Part shown: positions 5,191 to 5,490 of the stretch, piece after piece
Layout of the letters: each line of letters starts with the position of its first letter
How positions within the stretch are numbered: the stretch's first letter is position 1
From: Candidatus Woesearchaeota archaeon
GTDB lineage: Archaea > Nanobdellota > Nanobdellia > Woesearchaeales > GW2011-AR9
Direction: 5' to 3'
NCBI GenBank assembly: GCA_016213985.1
Contig: JACRPJ010000078.1
Span: 1-5,490, forward strand
DNA length: 5,490 bases
Translations under genes and position numbers: made by a program
The notes under the pieces: generated by a model
What the model was told of the DNA's origin: nothing
The model's database searches: none
Seen by the model: only the letters and a program-made list of their open reading frames with translations

Positions 5191-5243
5191 TTTAAAGGAA
5201 ACGTTGTTTGTCCCAGAAGATTTGATGTTTCCTTTAACCCAAA
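5191..5243 (+). other. Intron 10: 53-nt BHB mini-intron next to the peptidyl transferase centre
   Basis: It is inserted at about E. coli 2055/2056, in the 5' strand of helix 73. Intron helix TTAAAGGAAAC 5192-5202 pairs perfectly with GTTTCCTTTAA 5227-5237. The left bulge is ACT 5189-5191. The 4-bp helix is TGGG 5185-5188 / CCCA 5238-5241. The right bulge is AAG 5242-5244. The exon helix is CTTC 5179-5182 / GAAG 5246-5249. The join GGGAC^GAGAAGACCCC matches the length of E. coli AAGACGGAAAGACCCC exactly. TGGGAC 5185-5190 can also pair with GTCCCA 5210-5215 within the intron, an alternative that would mask the splice motif. Confidence 0.82.
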
Positions 5244-5490
5244 GAGAAGACCCCATAGAACTTTACTGCAGGCTGATGTTGTGGTATAGTGATGGTCTCA
5301 TAGAGTAGGTAGGAGCGTCGAACCCAGGGCTTCGGTTCTGGGGAATGCGGAAAACTGGAAACTGATCCGCATATCAGTTTCGGTCTGTATGTGTAACACT
5401 ACCATACTGTTGCTATACTGCTTACGTCTAGATGGTCGACAGCCTATCGTTATAGGTTGTCCATCAGGAAATGCGGACAGCATTAGTTGG

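Larger units (their letters stand above)
464..5490 (+). rRNA. 23S ribosomal RNA, intron-rich, 3' end beyond the window
   Basis: Large-subunit rRNA, recognised from conserved blocks in order: GGTGGATAGC (475-484), GACGCGGGGAATTGAAGCAT near 619, AAAGAAATCAACAGAGAT near 655, CCGATAGCG at 1882, GACCCGAAGCTAGACGATCT near 2085, AATAGCTGG at 2380, AAGGTCCCTAAATG near 2643, GGCTTAGAAGCAGCCA near 2705, GGTCCTAAGG at 3113, GTTAATATTCTTGTG near 3158, and GACCTGCATGAATGG near 5092. GAGAAGACCCC at 5244 places G at the E. coli 2058 position, as in archaea. Predicted exons are 464-924, 1880-2167, 2287-2319, 2364-2399, 2463-2728, 2822-3515, 4536-4609, 4731-4812, 4901-4942, 5062-5190 and 5244 onward, about 2352 nt in all. 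The exact 5' end is uncertain by several bases. Oddities are a shortened helix 69 (4922-4939) and GTACGGCGACGGAACG near 1894 where GTACCGTGAGGGAAAG is normal. The gene could be functional but divergent. I see no sign that it is decayed, because most predicted splices restore the core. Confidence 0.95.

Noticed and set aside
464..5490. Bacterial 23S with intervening sequences, or an rRNA pseudogene
   Set aside because: Archaeal signature bases, BHB geometry at nearly every insertion and exact restoration at several joins fit an active archaeal gene better.

Overview
The window is almost entirely one 23S rRNA gene, read on the + strand from about 464 and running off the right edge near E. coli position 2245 (domain V). 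The 5' end (GGTGGAT, GACGAAG, GCAAGCTGCC), the G at the E. coli 2058 equivalent and the bulge-helix-bulge (BHB) splice motifs all say archaeon. The rRNA departs from usual consensus at several normally fixed places, and the spacer is AT-rich. This fits a fast-evolving, reduced lineage such as DPANN, but that placement is a guess. E. coli positions given here are estimates from memory.

The main finding is how fragmented the gene is. I compared it with the conserved rRNA sequence and searched each discontinuity for two 3-nt bulges around a 4-bp helix. This gives ten introns: 925-1879, 2168-2286, 2320-2363, 2400-2462, 2729-2821, 3516-4535, 4610-4730, 4813-4900, about 4943-5061, and 5191-5243. 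For most, joining at the predicted cuts restores rRNA of the expected length. For example, 4609^4731 rebuilds CTGTTTAACAAAAACGTAGG and 5190^5244 rebuilds GGGACGAGAAGACCCC. The spliced exons total about 2350 nt, against about 2245 in E. coli.

Two introns carry homing endonuclease genes of unrelated folds. Intron 1 encodes a protein with three helix-turn-helix motifs and a PD-(D/E)XK nuclease domain. Intron 6 encodes a two-motif LAGLIDADG protein whose frame runs ten codons into the 3' exon. The other eight introns are ORF-less, 44-121 nt long. Six of these (2168, 2320, 2400, 2729, 4610, 4813) share a pyrimidine/purine hairpin, CCTTTTCTTT paired with AAAGAAAAGG, and most also carry an AAAGAAAAC segment. 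They look like one family of mini-introns that has spread within a single gene. Some sit 33-42 nt apart, leaving micro-exons.

Bases 1-463 are upstream leader or spacer with two inverted-repeat structures and no gene I can support. Apart from the two endonucleases I find no credible protein gene; other open frames are rRNA read-through.
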